The notes under the pieces: model-generated
Told to the model about the DNA's origin: nothing
Databases searched by the model: none
What the model saw: only the letters and a program-made list of their open reading frames with translations
Program-made: the position numbers and the translations under genes
Source: Lepidonotus clava
Taxonomy: Eukaryota > Annelida > Polychaeta > Phyllodocida > Polynoidae
Assembly: GCA_936440205.1 (NCBI GenBank)
Contig: OW387133.1
Span: 47,704,374-47,768,373 of the forward strand
DNA: 64,000 nucleotides
Reading direction: 5' to 3'
Shown: in pieces, positions 34,981 to 48,803 of the stretch
Layout of the letters: every line of letters begins with the position of its first letter
How positions within the stretch are numbered: the stretch's first letter is position 1

Positions 34981-37900
34981 CGGACGACAACCAAGTGTCG
35001 TGACAACGGACCCTGCATTAAGGGATGTAGTTATGCACACCCAGTATAGAAGGCCCGTTAATCGTCGGACATCCCGTGTCCACATTTCACATATACCTCA
35101 TGAGGCTTTGCAGATTTTAGATGTGCATGTGTTCCCTGGTGTTTTATGTCAGAGTATACACTATATTTTAAGGCGTTATGGATGCAGGCCTCATTATGTA
35201 TCTATGACTCAAACACCATGTTTATTTGCCCATAGTAAAATGTTAATGGTGATCATGTTGAGTAATTGAATATGCACACAGTGATAAAACGTGTTTGCTC
35301 TGAGGCATTAGGTAGATTGCATTAAGCCTGTAAATGTAAATTCTACAGAAAAAGGCATTATAGGGGACTATATATATGATCCGCAGAATAGTGTCACGTT
35401 AAACATATTAGGAAATGAAATATATTATATTGGCCACACACACAAAATAGCCGCCTGGACATTTTTTCCATTAGGCCTATTTTTCCACATTTATCCAAGG
35501 AGTATTCAAGGCGTAGAACCAGCCAATATTTTGTTACAAACTTGATTGAGTTTCCCAAATTAGTTTACATGTAAAAATCCGTAAATTCATTGATGTGGGT
35601 CAGTCTTTGAACTTCTTCATTAACAAGGAACTTAAAGAATTCCAACTTTTCTATCTGCAAACAAACTCTTCAGAATGACAGCACTTTACGTACGTAACTT
35701 CCTGTTAAAGTTGTCACCTAAACAAATTATTGTATTCCAAATTAATATTCTGTCATTGTTCCAAACTGTCTTGTTTTGTATTTCTTTCTCTGTAACTGGA
35801 TCTTTATTTATAACTCATTCCATGTAAAACATATATATATACGTCCCTATAAGATAGACTACTGATGTCTTTTCTAATTGACTTATTTTTTTACCAGATT
35901 CAACTTTGGAATATAAAGTCCAAGGACTGAAGTTATTCTCAAAAGTCTCTTGAATCATATCAGCTTCAAGACCATGTTTTTCTCGATGTAATAACACATC
36001 GTTTCATAAGCTATCCTAATATAACAGAAGAAGACAGTTAAAGATTATTGGTTTAAAGTCTGTGCCAATACACCAAAAATACTGAATCACAGTGTTCAGT
36101 TAGTATTCATAACTTATCCTGGCATTGGTATAAAACATAGAAGTATATACATTCTATTCATTTTACTTAGTTCCCAAACAATAAACATGATAATAAAAAA
36201 ACAGTCCGGTTATTGGAATTTCATCATTAAAATTGGAGACTTGAAGGCTGGTTCATATTTAGGATTCACCATGCTGAAGTTCTCTTTATTACTTTCGTAT
36301 ACGGTTTTCATAGGCATTTAAATAAGTTATATGATAACACAATATATCACAATGGCTTCACTGATGCTGTTCTAGCACTGTTGAAGCCACTCGGATGGCT
36401 TCCATTGGTGAAGGGTTAAATCCCCCTGACGAGTTCAGTCAGCTATAACTGTAATATAGGCCTATGTAACCTGAACCGCCTACTCCGAGGGTGATGGGCG
36501 GAAGCACGCCCAGACCCCGGAGGGCATCGTATTGTATGTCTCTAACTTCAAACGGAAAACCTGGCCATACCCTGGGAATACCTATCTGGGCCTCGTTTTA
36601 TTCACATGTAACGTGCGAGAGGAATATGTTCCCATGGCATGTAGGTCTACAGTTACAGAATTTAACTCCTGGTCGGATCGTTCATGCTGCTTGAATGTGT
36701 CCCTAACACGGCAATATTAAAACCTGAGAAAATTATTTTGCTCTTGTGAGACCAGTGGGCTGTTTGATAAGGAATCATGTAGAAAATAACAGTTGTTTGT
36801 GTTTCAAATTCTAACAGGGCCCGTTTTTTATCGCAATTAGCAACTAAATTAGCGTTCTCTGAACGTAGGCTAGGGGCCCAAAAATATCCATTAAGGGTCC
36901 CTGAGAAATCTTTGGGGCCTTTTTGTAAGCGTCCGTTGTGCTCCTATTTTCAAACCCCAATAAGGGGACATTATTTGAAACATTTGACTTTGTCGTGTTC
37001 GGGAATTTTACAAAATGATTTCTCCCTCATATTTATAAAATGATTGTACATTTGATTGTAATTTACCTTTAATGCCATCTATCATCAAGTAATGTAAACA
37101 GCTACGTTATCTGGATATTTACAGTTTATTTCTGTTCATCTCAGTTGACCAATTGAGGCACACTATATCGATGAACATTGGAAAGCGCGTGTGTTAACCA
37201 GCATCGATCATTATGAACTAACCAGCAAATGGTTCCGACAATTAGCTACATTGCTATTCATGCGTGTGCCTTGAATGAGGATATCATTTACGCCATTAGC
37301 GAAAGAGGTGCAGATGTCCCGACAATTGCTCTTTATTCCTTCCCCGTCTGACAGAATCTATAGAGTATAGTCTACGCTGCAGATGGTCTTTTCTATATTT
37401 AGCCTCGGGTGCCATTTGATATTCTAAGACATCCTGGGACTATTCATGACAGAATCGTGTACTAATAGAAACACTTGGTGATAGAACCTAATAACTTTAT
37501 ATAAATGTATTTCAATTGCCCTAATTGTCAGGTGATACGACGGAAAATTGTTTGTCGTGCTATGTTTATTAGGACTCTTCATTACAGACAGATAGTACGT
37601 ATGCGTTAAATATGAGCTCTCCACTTGCGTCAAGCTGCCATTTGTAGGTTAACGAGCATTAGTGAAGCCTGCAAGGATACAAGATCAGTCAATCATGAAA
37701 GCTTCATGTTGACTACCAATAATATTAATACCCAATTTAGCTCAGTTTCCCCCCATACAATCATATCCATTCGTAATTTGTAAATTCATTATCATATTCT
37801 ATTCACCCCATATGTTATGAGACGTTATTTAACCAATAGGCAATCCATAATGTTTTCAACATTACACCTTGTTCATTTTGGCCGATGGTTGGATATATCA

Positions 37901-39095
37901 TTCGGAAAGTAATGTTGTACTTTTAATACAAAACCATACCATGTCATGAGCATAGAAAGTGGACAAGTGGCAGCAAGGCGGGCAGCAAGGTCTAACCCTA
38001 AGATATTTGCAGTTACATGACTTTTTATACTTGAGGCTACTGTTCACACAATATTTCAAGAAATCTATTTACAATTTTGAGGGGAAATACCACATTAATT
38101 GTGTGTTGATAGATAGAAAAATAGATGGATAGATATATAGGATGCATAACAATACATCATGATTGATAATTTTTCTTTTCATACATCGAATGAGGTTGCA
38201 TGGTGGTGAGAAAGAGCACGGCAAGATGGATGGGTTAGGTCGGTCGTATTGATGGATGATGTCGACAAAAAAATAGACAAAAAAGGAGGAGAGTCGTGAC
38301 CGAATGTGATATCGATATAATGGGTGGTAAAAACAAATGGTGGAAGTTATCGTGTATTGTAGGCACAAAGGGGCACCATTCAAATTGACCTTAGGCCTTT
38401 ACAATAATGTTGTACCAACGGTTCAAACATGAAACCTCGTGATTTAGAGGGACATATATAGGTAAGTTCTGCACACCTCGTCAGACAGACAGGTAGGTAA
38501 GCAGGCAGCCTGGTAGTGGTAGGCAGACAGGGGGACAGGGGGACAGGGGAACAGGTAGGAAATGAGGTGGGAGGGGGCAGAGGCGGGCGTCCTGTTTGCG
38601 GACGCGCAGTGATACATGGATAATGGCGGGGCCGGCGTCGCGCCGCGTCGCCCGGGCGTCGATTCACACGCCACCTGGCGGATTATCTAAATCACGGCCG
38701 GGCTGCCCCCGGAATAGAGACGGCGAGATGATAGAGCCCCCTGGCGGCGGGCGGGGGCTTCAGGGGTCAGTGCCGATTGTGACGTAGAGGCGAATAATGT
38801 GTGCGTCCAGGTGATGTATCAACTGGAGGCGGCTATATTAGAGCCTGCCTAGATTAGGCCGCAAAATGAGCTGTCCGGGGCAAGGCAAGAAAATGACCAG
38901 GGTAATGTATCCTAGCCACTACAAGCATAACATCGTCCTTGGATACAGAAGAGGGGGGATTATTGTATCACAGATGTTTGGTTCATAGATTTATATGATT
39001 ATGAAGGATTGGTTATAGTTCATTTGAAAAATCACCAGGATTTTCTAACACCAAGGACATTAGTGTAGTAGCTATTATAGGGCAGTAGGACACTA
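34981..39095. other. Intergenic stretch
   Basis: AT-rich, no gene seen. A small hairpin (GAAGCCA, loop CTCGGA, TGGCTTC) lies at 36383-36402. GC-rich island at about 38500-38860. A 62-codon plus-strand frame at 36532-36720 has a natural-looking composition but no recognisable family. TAGGCCTA occurs near 35474 and 36458. Confidence 0.45.
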
Positions 39096-39163
39096 TAGTA
39101 GTATAGGAAAATAGACGCTTGTAGATGGTGTACCTAATATACACCTGTTTTCCTATACTACTA
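39096..39163. repeat. Perfect 16-bp inverted repeat
   Basis: TAGTAGTATAGGAAAA (39096-39111) and its exact reverse complement (39148-39163) flank 36 bases. The spacer holds a second small hairpin, GGTGTA/TACACC. The asymmetric inner loop argues against a microRNA precursor; a MITE remnant is likelier. Confidence 0.7.
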
Positions 39164-42100
39164 CTCTAATATAGGTTTATATGTTATTGACATTTCGAGT
39201 GGCATTTTAAAATCTCACTAAATCCGTAATGGCAAAATAATGTCATTTGATGAGAAACATTTTTGTGTGTATGAGGTTGGATTATCAACATCAGGTTACC
39301 TATGGTATTTCGACCAACGATTATGGTATGCATGGTTGAGAGCATGAACAAGAGGTAAGTCATTGGGCAAAAAGCTTTTTTTTTTTATCTATGCTTAGTC
39401 GTACCAACGACTATCCAATTCTGGTGAGGAACAATAAGCTTAACTATTATTATCCTCAGATTATTTGAAGGTTTTCAGTACATTTTCCTTGAGAAGGTAG
39501 GCTAATGGTAATTATTTTGGTTTAATTCCTTTCCTATCTGATAGAGTTGCTGGGAAAGTGCATCCATAGCTTGCCCATCTTTGTCATTGCTAAATGATTA
39601 CAATAAAATGTACATGTATGTTCCGATTATTGAAGAACTGGTAACATTTTCATTTCACAGAAAGTTAGCTACATGTGTCTTTTGAAGTTGTTATGTGGAA
39701 GGCTTCAAAGATCTTACAAAGGGAACATACACAAGCACTATGACCTACATTTTCTCTTTGTTTCCATTTTAGTTGTCTCTGTTTTTTATCATATGCATGA
39801 AGTTATTCACGGGACAATATCTCCTTTGTTACTCTTCTCCTACTTTTATTTCTCATATAAAAGCTTTCTATCTTTTTGTTGCTAAAGCAAAAACGTAACC
39901 ATTCTCTTTAACTTGTTTTGAATTTCTAGAAAAAGACACCATCATTTCGAACATCAAGACGGAAATAATTATAAGCACAGTGTGTGTAATTGTGCTTGTG
40001 AGGCGCACACATTAAACACATTTAAATCGGGTAAATCTTTACAAGGGCCAGCATTTTATCCGCCTCAGCTGCTGTTTAAATCACGCCATCGTTGTTTTAG
40101 GGGGGATAAAAATAGGATTACAGCATTTGGAATGACCTTGTCCCATCTGCAACGAAGAAAAAAGAAGACAGGGGCGGTGTGAAGAGAGATTGGGAGCTGG
40201 CATCTGTAACACCCTATGGCCTTCGGTCGAGGAAAAATGGCCGATATGGGAAAATCAACTCCCTGAGGTTCTCCTCTACTGGACAGTTTCCATTTTGCGG
40301 CTTCTGAAATGGAACTAGACGGGACAGGCAGGGTTAAAGAAAATGAAGTGTTGGAAAAAATAAGAAAGGTGACTTTTAATATGCAGTTTGTATATGACGG
40401 TTGTGGGATTTGAACCAGAGGTTGTTTAAGGAGATGGTATACAATATAGGCCCTATTGTATATAATAATAGAATATATAGATGGATATGGATACATATTC
40501 ATAACGAAGCAGTACACAAAAGCATGTTATGATACAAATGAAAGTGAAGCAGTAGGTCCTATGTTCAAAGCTGTAGATGCAACATAAGGGGTTATTGATG
40601 TGACAGAGAACGGGGAAATACTAGTATAGGCATGTCCAAAAAAATGAAGAATAGCTCTAGTGACAATGCAATTGGTACACTGACCTTAACTCTTAAGTCA
40701 GGCGTTACATTCAAAACCTAGGATGATAACTGGTTAAGACCTAACCTTTTCGCTCTCAGGGTAGTCCTGGGAAGTCTTAAGGTATCAATCAGAGAACCAA
40801 TGGACTGACAGGCCACTGGCGGGTAGAGGCCGGCCGTGCTCCCTTCCCACGGGGGCTTTACCATGGCATGTCTTGCAAGGATAAAAACCAGTCCCGTGAG
40901 AAATGTATATGACCGATTAGCCCTCGTGGGCTTGTCCACTGCTGTCAGGCTGCGGGTCTCGAAAGGTAACATTTGAATAAGATGGACTATGACCCTGACA
41001 AGTTCCCCTCCTATTTTTTAGACTGATATTATCAGCAGTTCAGTATTAATGTGACGGGTAACACATGTATTTCCCTTTCAAAGGAAATACATGCACTATC
41101 TATGAATAATAATTATTGTTTATATTTCCTTTTTGCTCTTTCATTAAATCAGTCTAGCCGTATAGAAAGTCTTGGTCAGTGGTCGGTTTGCCTTCAGGAG
41201 TGGAGGATGGACCCAGCAGGTTCTTGGCTGTAAAAAGGATTAGTCTCTAGGCTGGAATGGGCTGCCCAAGCCTTGGTTGGTGAAGTGTGTCTGTGTCCGA
41301 GCAGTTGATCAGTGAAAGTGGCCACAAAGGGCTGAGATCGACGCGGCTGATCCGGCCTTATCGGAGCCGGAAACGGGGTTTCTACATTCGGAAATGGAAG
41401 TGGAGCCCTCACAGCCTCTGTCTTAGGGGTCGTTAATAACGGTGTCAAAGGGTCGGCTCCAAAGCCGGGAAATGAGGTTGGTCGAGATCAGGTTATTCGT
41501 GGACCGGAGATCCAAGCTCCTCCGGGGAATCAATAGGAAGGACCCAGGAAGGGCCAAGAAACACGTAAGACGTCGACCGCTACACTAGCCGATTCTGACT
41601 GCCGGTATTTTGGTTATTTATGGCATTTTGCTAGTGACATCGCAAAAGACCATGCATCCTACATAATATTATTATTATTTCAAAGAGAATTAAAACCCCT
41701 TTCTATAATGATGTATGCTACGTCTATGATTATCAAATATCCCCGATGGTTTTTGAGACTGAATCTGCTGGCGGAATACAGCCTCTACCCAAGAGCAATG
41801 AGTGCTGCCTAGATGCTCAAGCCTTAATTCTCCTTAGCCAACCCTTTAAATAGCAAAGAAGTCCAATCGGAAAACACAACTTGAAGGTAAACATTAATGA
41901 GTGGAACTTTTACATTAGCGTATAGAGTTTGCAATAAAGTACGCCATAATCTCCAGACCTGCTTTTTAGGGGCCATTAGCCGTGGATAAAAAGAGAGCGC
42001 ATATTTTTGTCATTCCACCAATTCCCATGGAGCTTTCCCTGGGTCCATTGGATCAATCATTATTATATCAACGCTAGATGGAGGCATTCAGCCCCAAGAT

Positions 42101-43530
42101 ACAGATTGGCCAACGAGTACCCTCATAACGATAAGACTTGCCTGTGGCCTTGCCAGGAATCCTGTATCCCAGACATCGAGATAATCATGCATTGTTATAA
42201 AGGGTCGTAGATGGATGGGCAGGGGAGTTGGAGAGTGGAGGGGGGAGGGGTAAGTGGGGTCGTTCTATAGACCTTGTGCAGATAGGGTCACGTGACGATT
42301 TATTATTATTATTAGTATCCATAACCATGCATGTGCTCATTAGAAAACAAGATATCAATCATGAATCAGAATGTATACCAAAATTTGAAATATGATAAGT
42401 TACTGGTGCCTCAAAAACACCACAATAACATTCAGTTATGAAAATATAACATAATTATTTCCTTTTAAAAACCAAATGGCCAAATGATCACCAATGTGGC
42501 TGCCAGCACCTTTCTGGTTACTATGACGTAATCTGCACAATGTCTATAGCCCATTACCTACATCTATACATGCAGAATATATTGTGAACTGCTCCTATCC
42601 TCGTGTCATTTTTTTCCTCCAGAAATGACCTCATACACTAAACGGGTTATTAAATTTCCTGTTTCGTTTGATTGGAATATTTCTGTTATCATACTTCCAT
42701 GGAAGATCATCTTGACTTATGAATGCAGTTCAATAGAGAACAAAATCAAAAAGTCATTTATAACTTCGGAACATTGTATATGTGTTGCCTGTGTAGCATA
42801 TCCAGTTGGTTAATAACTGTGTATGTAATTTAACTGCTGCTCAGAGACTAAAACGATGATATAATTGTATATTTTTCTACCTCGATATATTGTTTTTCAT
42901 GGAAGACCAGGGGTAACCTTGAATGATGTTTTTCAAAAATATATAAAAAAAACATTACAAAAAACACATCGGTGCCTCACAGAAGCAGTGAGGGACTTGG
43001 TGTGGTCTGACCTGTCTGAGTTAGAGCTGAGCTGCTGAGGAGCATCATTGTGGTGAAGGTTGACATGGAGAGTGATTCTATCTTGTGAACTAAAAGTATG
43101 TATAGCGTTGTGTCTGAGCTTGAGCATGGACAGGGCATTGTGACATCTATGTGATATACTGAGAATAGAATAGATCTTCACAAGCAAGTTACTCTCTCAT
43201 TTCTAAAGCCAAAGTACTTTTTTAGAACAATGATGGGATGGGGGTGGCGAGACCCATATCAAGATGGTAGATCTAGAAGTTTGAAGATGAAGATAGGCCT
43301 TCATTGGCTATAATAATACATATAAACAAATAATATTAGTAAGTGCTTTCCACAACTAGGTTATAGGCCTATCTTCTAAGCTATATCATGTATATATGTA
43401 TCGATGTCAAGAATTAAATTGTCTAACCAACTTAAGACATATTAAATGTATACAGACTTTTACTAACAAAATTCTCGATCCCTGTTTTCCATAATGTTGA
43501 ACCACAAGTAATGCCAAGAATATAAAGACA
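39164..43530. other. Intergenic stretch
   Basis: No gene seen. GC-rich islands at about 40730-40960 and 41160-41560. A 150-codon minus-strand frame at 40065-40517 lacks any recognisable motif and is within what chance would give. The rest is AT-rich. Confidence 0.45.
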
Positions 43531-43531
43531 A

Positions 43532-43583
43532 TGTGTGTGTGTGTGTGTGTGTGTCTTTGTGCGTGTGTGTATGTGCGTGTGTA

Positions 43584-43616
<33 letters not shown>

Positions 43617-43678
43617 ATGTATGTGTGTGTGTGTGTGTGTGTGAGTGTGTGTGTGTGTGTGTGTGTATGTGTGTGTGC
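43532..43678. repeat. GT/GTAT microsatellite
   Basis: Nearly 150 bases of (GT)n with an embedded (GTAT)n block around 43600-43621 and a few GC or GA interruptions. Frames across it on both strands are artefacts. Confidence 0.97.
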
Positions 43679-44871
43679 GCCCTGTGGATTATCGGCACAT
43701 TTCCCAGTGTACATGCATATTGATCTACGCTAGTCTATGAGTAGATTAAAGAAAATATTAATAATCATAGTCATAGGGCGACGGTCTGCTCAACTAATTA
43801 GAAAGATAACTAACAGCCTTTGCATGTGACTTTACCAACAGTTAAAAGTTATGTCTGCTCATGATCAGCTTTCTGAAATGCAGTTATGTACACGTATTGA
43901 ATTCGCGAATAATCAATTCAATCCCTAGATATTCATGTATTGCACAGTATATCTTTTCATTAATGTAGCATTCTTATATCAATATGGATATTATAATGTG
44001 GAGTTTATGAGGTCTATTATTCTATTAAATGAATTAATGTTTAAAAGTTGCTTCAAATAATATTAAAGTGCTCCATCTGATAACAGATACGTGTAGGCCT
44101 ACATGTAATTAAACACAATTTCTATAGACAGCTAAATAACAACGTAGTCGTTGTATTCGAAATGTAATTCATCTCCATTTACTGTCAGGGTGAGAGGGAC
44201 GGTGACAGGCGGGATAACATGAAATGTGACAGAAAGGACGAGTAGAAAGAGAAGAACAAGAGGGATCGGGAGAGGCGAAATATGAAAAGACTCTTAGAGA
44301 GCGATTTGGAATATTTTAACGTGCATGGACGTATCATACACCCCTCATTTGTTAAGAAAAATGTACAGTTAGAAAGTTCAACAAAAGACCTTTTTTTAAA
44401 TAAGATGGCATCATTTCGCATGAAAACAACATCGAAGATGCTTTAAACGGCAGAATATTTTATCCATCATATAATTGATTATAGGCATATAATTATGACT
44501 GTATATCCATTTAAATTTATTCAGAATTATGATTCAGAATACAGACATTTGATACGGGGCTAAAGTGAATTAAGCAATCTAAAACAGAAATGCAATATCT
44601 GTCAACATAGGTAATTCTAGGGCGAAGGCGCAATGGCGCGCGGCCCTCCACTTTTCTGGAAAATGAATGCGTTTTTTATGTATATTCAGCCAAAAACTCA
44701 TAAATAAAATAGAATAGCGCGCCTCCCTCTTTTAAAAATTCGTGAACGGCCACTATTCAAAATGAGCTAAAGAAAGAACATAATAAAACAGTTGTCCATA
44801 ATACGAATAACAAATGGGCTGAACCTTTGTATATTAGATGGGCGTAATATCTGCTCCAATAAGGCTTAGCG
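43679..44871. other. AT-rich intergenic stretch
   Basis: Nothing recognisable. TAGGCCTA occurs near 43362, just before this stretch, and near 44094 inside it. Confidence 0.5.
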
Positions 44872-45086
44872 CAGGCCCGTAGCCAGTGGGGGGGGGGGGG
44901 GGGGGGGGGGGGGTTTGTATGAACCCCCCCTTGGAGGAACTCTCTACTAATTTTTATTGTAAAATGTGACATTAAATTAAAAAAAATATGTATTTTAGCC
45001 CTTTCATTCAAAAAACGACCCCCCTGGAAAAAAAACTACTAGTCAAAAAACGAACCCCCCTCTGAAAAAAGCTGGCTACGGGCCTG
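44872..45086. mobile_element. MITE with perfect 15-bp TIRs and a G tract
   Basis: CAGGCCCGTAGCCAG (44872-44886) is matched exactly by CTGGCTACGGGCCTG (45072-45086). The flanks carry the same five bases, TAGCG, at 44867-44871 and 45087-45091, a target-site duplication. The 185-bp interior starts with a run of 26 G (44888-44913) and contains several C runs near its right end. No coding capacity. The five-base duplication and CAG start would suit a hAT5-type transposon, but that is tentative. Confidence 0.85.
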
Positions 45087-48000
45087 TAGCGGGGAGCAGT
45101 GAATTATGCCTAGTGAGGGCTGAGAAAACTTCTAATTCATAATGCTCACGTGGCCTCCGCATGAACTCTAATTGGCTAAAACTACGTGACAACTTTTAGG
45201 ATCAAAATATCTTCATAATTTGACAGTACAGATCCAATGCCTCAAGGCCGGGATCACGGAAAAGGGTCCGTTTAAAAGGTTGTAAATTGAAAAATAAAGA
45301 CCCTAATGAGAAAAAAAAGAGCGCCTGACCTAAGTTCTAATGAAACTTCACGCTGACATTAGACAAACTGCAATATCCTATTACTTTTCGATTTGGTTCT
45401 ATAGCTACCTTTATATGATTCAGTGTTAATCTCTTATCTTATGTTTATCACTGATGTTAATATGATTCAAATTTGAAGGAAATAAACTTTGAAATGAAGA
45501 GTTCGGTCATCATTTCGCAACGGAATTACCACCAATAAATGTCCTTTTGTAAAAGGTCCTTAACAATCAGAGACGACACTGATGGTGAGAACAGAAATAC
45601 CCATGGACGACGAGATTATAGATCTACTCTAACAACACTGCTCCTGGTGGATTCTATGGAAACTAACCCAATGTATCGTGTTTATTTACGAAAGATGTTT
45701 ATGGCGATACATGCAGAGAGAGTATCGTGTTTTTCTTAACAAAATGTTTTTCATGTTTAGAAAGTAGGCACAAATAATCTAATCAAACACACCTGAAATG
45801 AAATCTGCCTTAATGACTATTAAGTAACGATAAATCGATCCAACCCATTATCAGGTTTCATCAGAAAGAATATCAGCTCTTTACCCCCCCCCCCCCCCTT
45901 CTTAATTCCTAAAATAACCAAATATATCATATATGTGAAAATTGCCACCAGGGTTAATATGAGCATTTGAAGCAAAAATATTTCCTATATTCCAAATATA
46001 TAAATCGCTGGGATAGCTCTTTTCAACATATTTACCGAAAGGTTTAAAAATAATTCCACCTACCACGGATGGCATACTTCTTGTGTTGCACCTGCAGACT
46101 ATCTTAAAGATGCAGAGTAGGAAATATGTTGATAAACCAAAATAACAATTTTCATTCATCCTGGCATTTATTTATGGCTTAACATGATGGAAAACTATTG
46201 TTGCCTATTTTTCATATTGCATTTGAATTAGCTTGTTATTTTGTAAGTTGGTTTGAATATTCATTAAATACAGATACATACCAAATAGTTGTTCATTTTC
46301 TATAATTTCTCTTTTTGTCAACAAAGTTAGTCCGAATTAACCTGTTGGTACTTAAAATACTATGTATCAGCTATCCGTGGTAGGGAGTATTGTATATTGT
46401 TCATGTCATCTAAGATAAGGCAAAATATTATGGACTGCCAGCCTGCCTCTTATCTGTATATGTGTACACGTTGCGGGTAGACCTCTACGGAACTATAGTG
46501 ATCCATACATATGACAAACACGGCCTTTCCAAAATGTAGTTCAATACTGTTTATTGATAGACCTATTGAACAAAGTGTCAACAAATTAACATGGTACAAA
46601 ATCATAATTCGCTTTAAAACAGACCTTCCCAATTTCCCTTTAAATAAGATACACAATATCTGACCAAAATTTTCAACTAATACTTGATGCAGGCCCACTA
46701 ACATTGACCCCGTGCAGGATGAGGGAACTCAGGCCTCAGTATGTGAGATTATAGTCGGGAGAGAGAGGGGTCTCTTCACAGGCTACCTGGTTCTTGACTC
46801 CCCATCTGTACAGTCGACTCTACTGCCAAGACTCACACCTTTGCTGGATGTTTAAACCTAGCAATAGGCTGTAGCTTTGAGCCACATTTAAGCTATCTCG
46901 GCTAGTCCGCCCATGTAGGATTATGGTGGGAATGTAGCAGTACCGTATTGCATGTCTGTATTATGTATTTTCCCACCCGCCATACCTTCCTAAGGCTGCC
47001 ACTCTCTGGTAGTAGCATTTACTTCAAGTGGAAATGTTAGGAGTCAGTCTCGCGGAGGTTCTCTTAATCTTTTGATTGTGAGTATTAGGACTTAAAGTCA
47101 CCCCCAATCCGTAACTTTCCTCCCAGCGCCTCCGTCCACGATCCTTGGACCTTGCGCTGCGAGAAAACAGCGCTAGACGCTGGCGCCACCTGGTATCGGT
47201 TCCAGGCATAACGTGGCTCCACCTGCCGGAGCAGGCTGTCACCATCCACTATAACCCAGGTCGGGTATGGGGACCTTGTCTGCAGCAGTACCCAGCCATC
47301 GGTCATTAATTCTTTTTTCTTAGAATTTATAAATTATTTACACATGATGGTGTCGTCCTCTTTTAATCTGTCATTGCCCGCCTTAACCCATATTGCGTTA
47401 GTCGGTGGAACTGTCCAAACGGTAGGGGCAGGGAGGCCCCAGTTTTTGTTAAGTATGTTCTTCCTGACAGTCACATTGTATCCTCTTATTTCGTTTATCA
47501 CAGTTCACTTTGAGGGTTCCTTTGACGCCATGTGACGCATTAATTGACTCGTCAGTTTTTCCAACTTCTTGACATCTTGGGCGTGCTCCGTTTGATATTG
47601 AAGGCACTGAAACAATTTAATCACACTGTCAAGGGCAAACCTTTATTTCATGATATTTGCAAGTTTACAACTTGAAGTTCTTCTCGTCTCTGAGGTTTAT
47701 ACCAAGCTTTGATGTCCTATATAAATAATATATCGGCTTAAGTAAGTGCCATATGACACCCCTGATAATGTAAACTACTTCGCCTCATAAGTGATTACTA
47801 CGATTAACATTTTTTTTTATATATATCTACATTAATTTTCCTATGTTAAATAATATGTTAAAACAAAATATTAATGATGTAACTTACTACTGTGTCGTCC
47901 GTCATTTTGATGACTAATTTTCCAGATGAGTGCCGGTATTTGATTACAAAGCGGCACTGCAAATAAAAGGACAGAATATTCAGTAATGTTCCTAAAAGCC

Positions 48001-48432
48001 ATTGACATCGGTCCTACAACATTTTGCCCATGACTTCAGGGGATATGTCTTCAAACTAAAGCGTTGTGATTCTAAAATCCCCGGCATGAATCTATGCAAA
48101 TTTCGACTCTGGCTAGAATATATAATATGACAAATATTTCTAGTATGGATGATGCAAGAAAAGGTTGTGTTCAGGTACCCTGACTTTTTCAACTGGCTAG
48201 TAGACCAGCAAGTTCAGGGAAACCTTTACTCAAGTGTGCTAGTTAAGGGAAACCTTTACTTAAGTGTGCTGATCAATTACAATAGTTGAATTAAATGCTA
48301 TTTAAAGCAGTTCCATCAGTGTAAAAACATGCATATCTGGCCTTCCAAACAGATCAATCAAGATTTCCCAGCATTATACTATAAATACACAGGTCACGAT
48401 AATTACAATTAGTGCTTAGGCCTTGATAATTA
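45087..48432. other. Intergenic stretch
   Basis: AT-rich, no gene seen. A run of 15 C is at 45884-45898. GC-rich island at about 47040-47300. A tandem duplication of a 30-bp unit (two mismatches) lies at 48211-48270. Confidence 0.5.
48211..48270. repeat. Two-copy 30-bp tandem repeat
   Basis: Copies 48211-48240 and 48241-48270 differ at two positions; each contains GGGAAACCTTTACT and AAGTGTGCT. Confidence 0.9.
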
Positions 48433-48803
48433 CAGGGGTGGACATAACCAGGGGCCCGGGGGTCCGAGAGCCTTTAAAAGCAGGTCGGGCCCCTAGATTT
48501 TCTGGCCTAGGGGCCCAACTGGCCCCTAGAAATTCATGGGATATATCTTTGCAAATAACTCCGGTTCTGCTGCTTCAATTGTAATGGTTTGTTTAAAAGA
48601 TAAAATTCTGCATGTGCCAATGGGCAGGTTTTGTTAGGGAATCATCATTATTTGTGACAAGTAAACTAAACATTTAAAAAGGTCACTTTGAAGTCTTTTT
48701 AGGATTCATCCTGTGGGGTCCCTCGATTTTTGTGTGGGCCCCTAGATTTCGAAAGCTAGGGGCCCAACTGGCCCCTAGGTTTTAAGACTTATGTCCACCG
48801 CTG
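48433..48803. mobile_element. MITE with duplicated internal palindromes
   Basis: The ends CAGGGGTGGACATAA (left) and CAGCGGTGGACATAA (right, reverse-complemented) match at 14 of 15 bases. AATTA flanks both sides (48428-48432 and 48804-48808), a five-base target-site duplication. Inside, the palindrome CTAGGGGCC / GGCCCCTAG around CAACT occurs twice (48507-48529 and 48756-48778), each preceded by GGGCCCCTAGATTT. hAT elements often start CAGNGGTG, so a non-autonomous hAT-like origin is plausible. Confidence 0.75.

Noticed and set aside
36471-36720. Plus-strand frame with natural-looking composition
   Set aside because: Too short to tell from chance and no splice sites or known family found.
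39096-39163. MicroRNA precursor
   Set aside because: The inner loop is strongly asymmetric (about 15 against 2 bases), unlike a Dicer substrate.
40395-40470. tRNA-like B box on the minus strand (GGTTCAAATCCC)
   Set aside because: No A box or cloverleaf arms at the right distance upstream.
40065-40517. 150-codon minus-strand frame
   Set aside because: AT-rich sequence with no motif, promoter or splice context; length is compatible with chance.
43432-43733. Frames rich in His-Thr or Cys-Val
   Set aside because: These are translations of the GT microsatellite.
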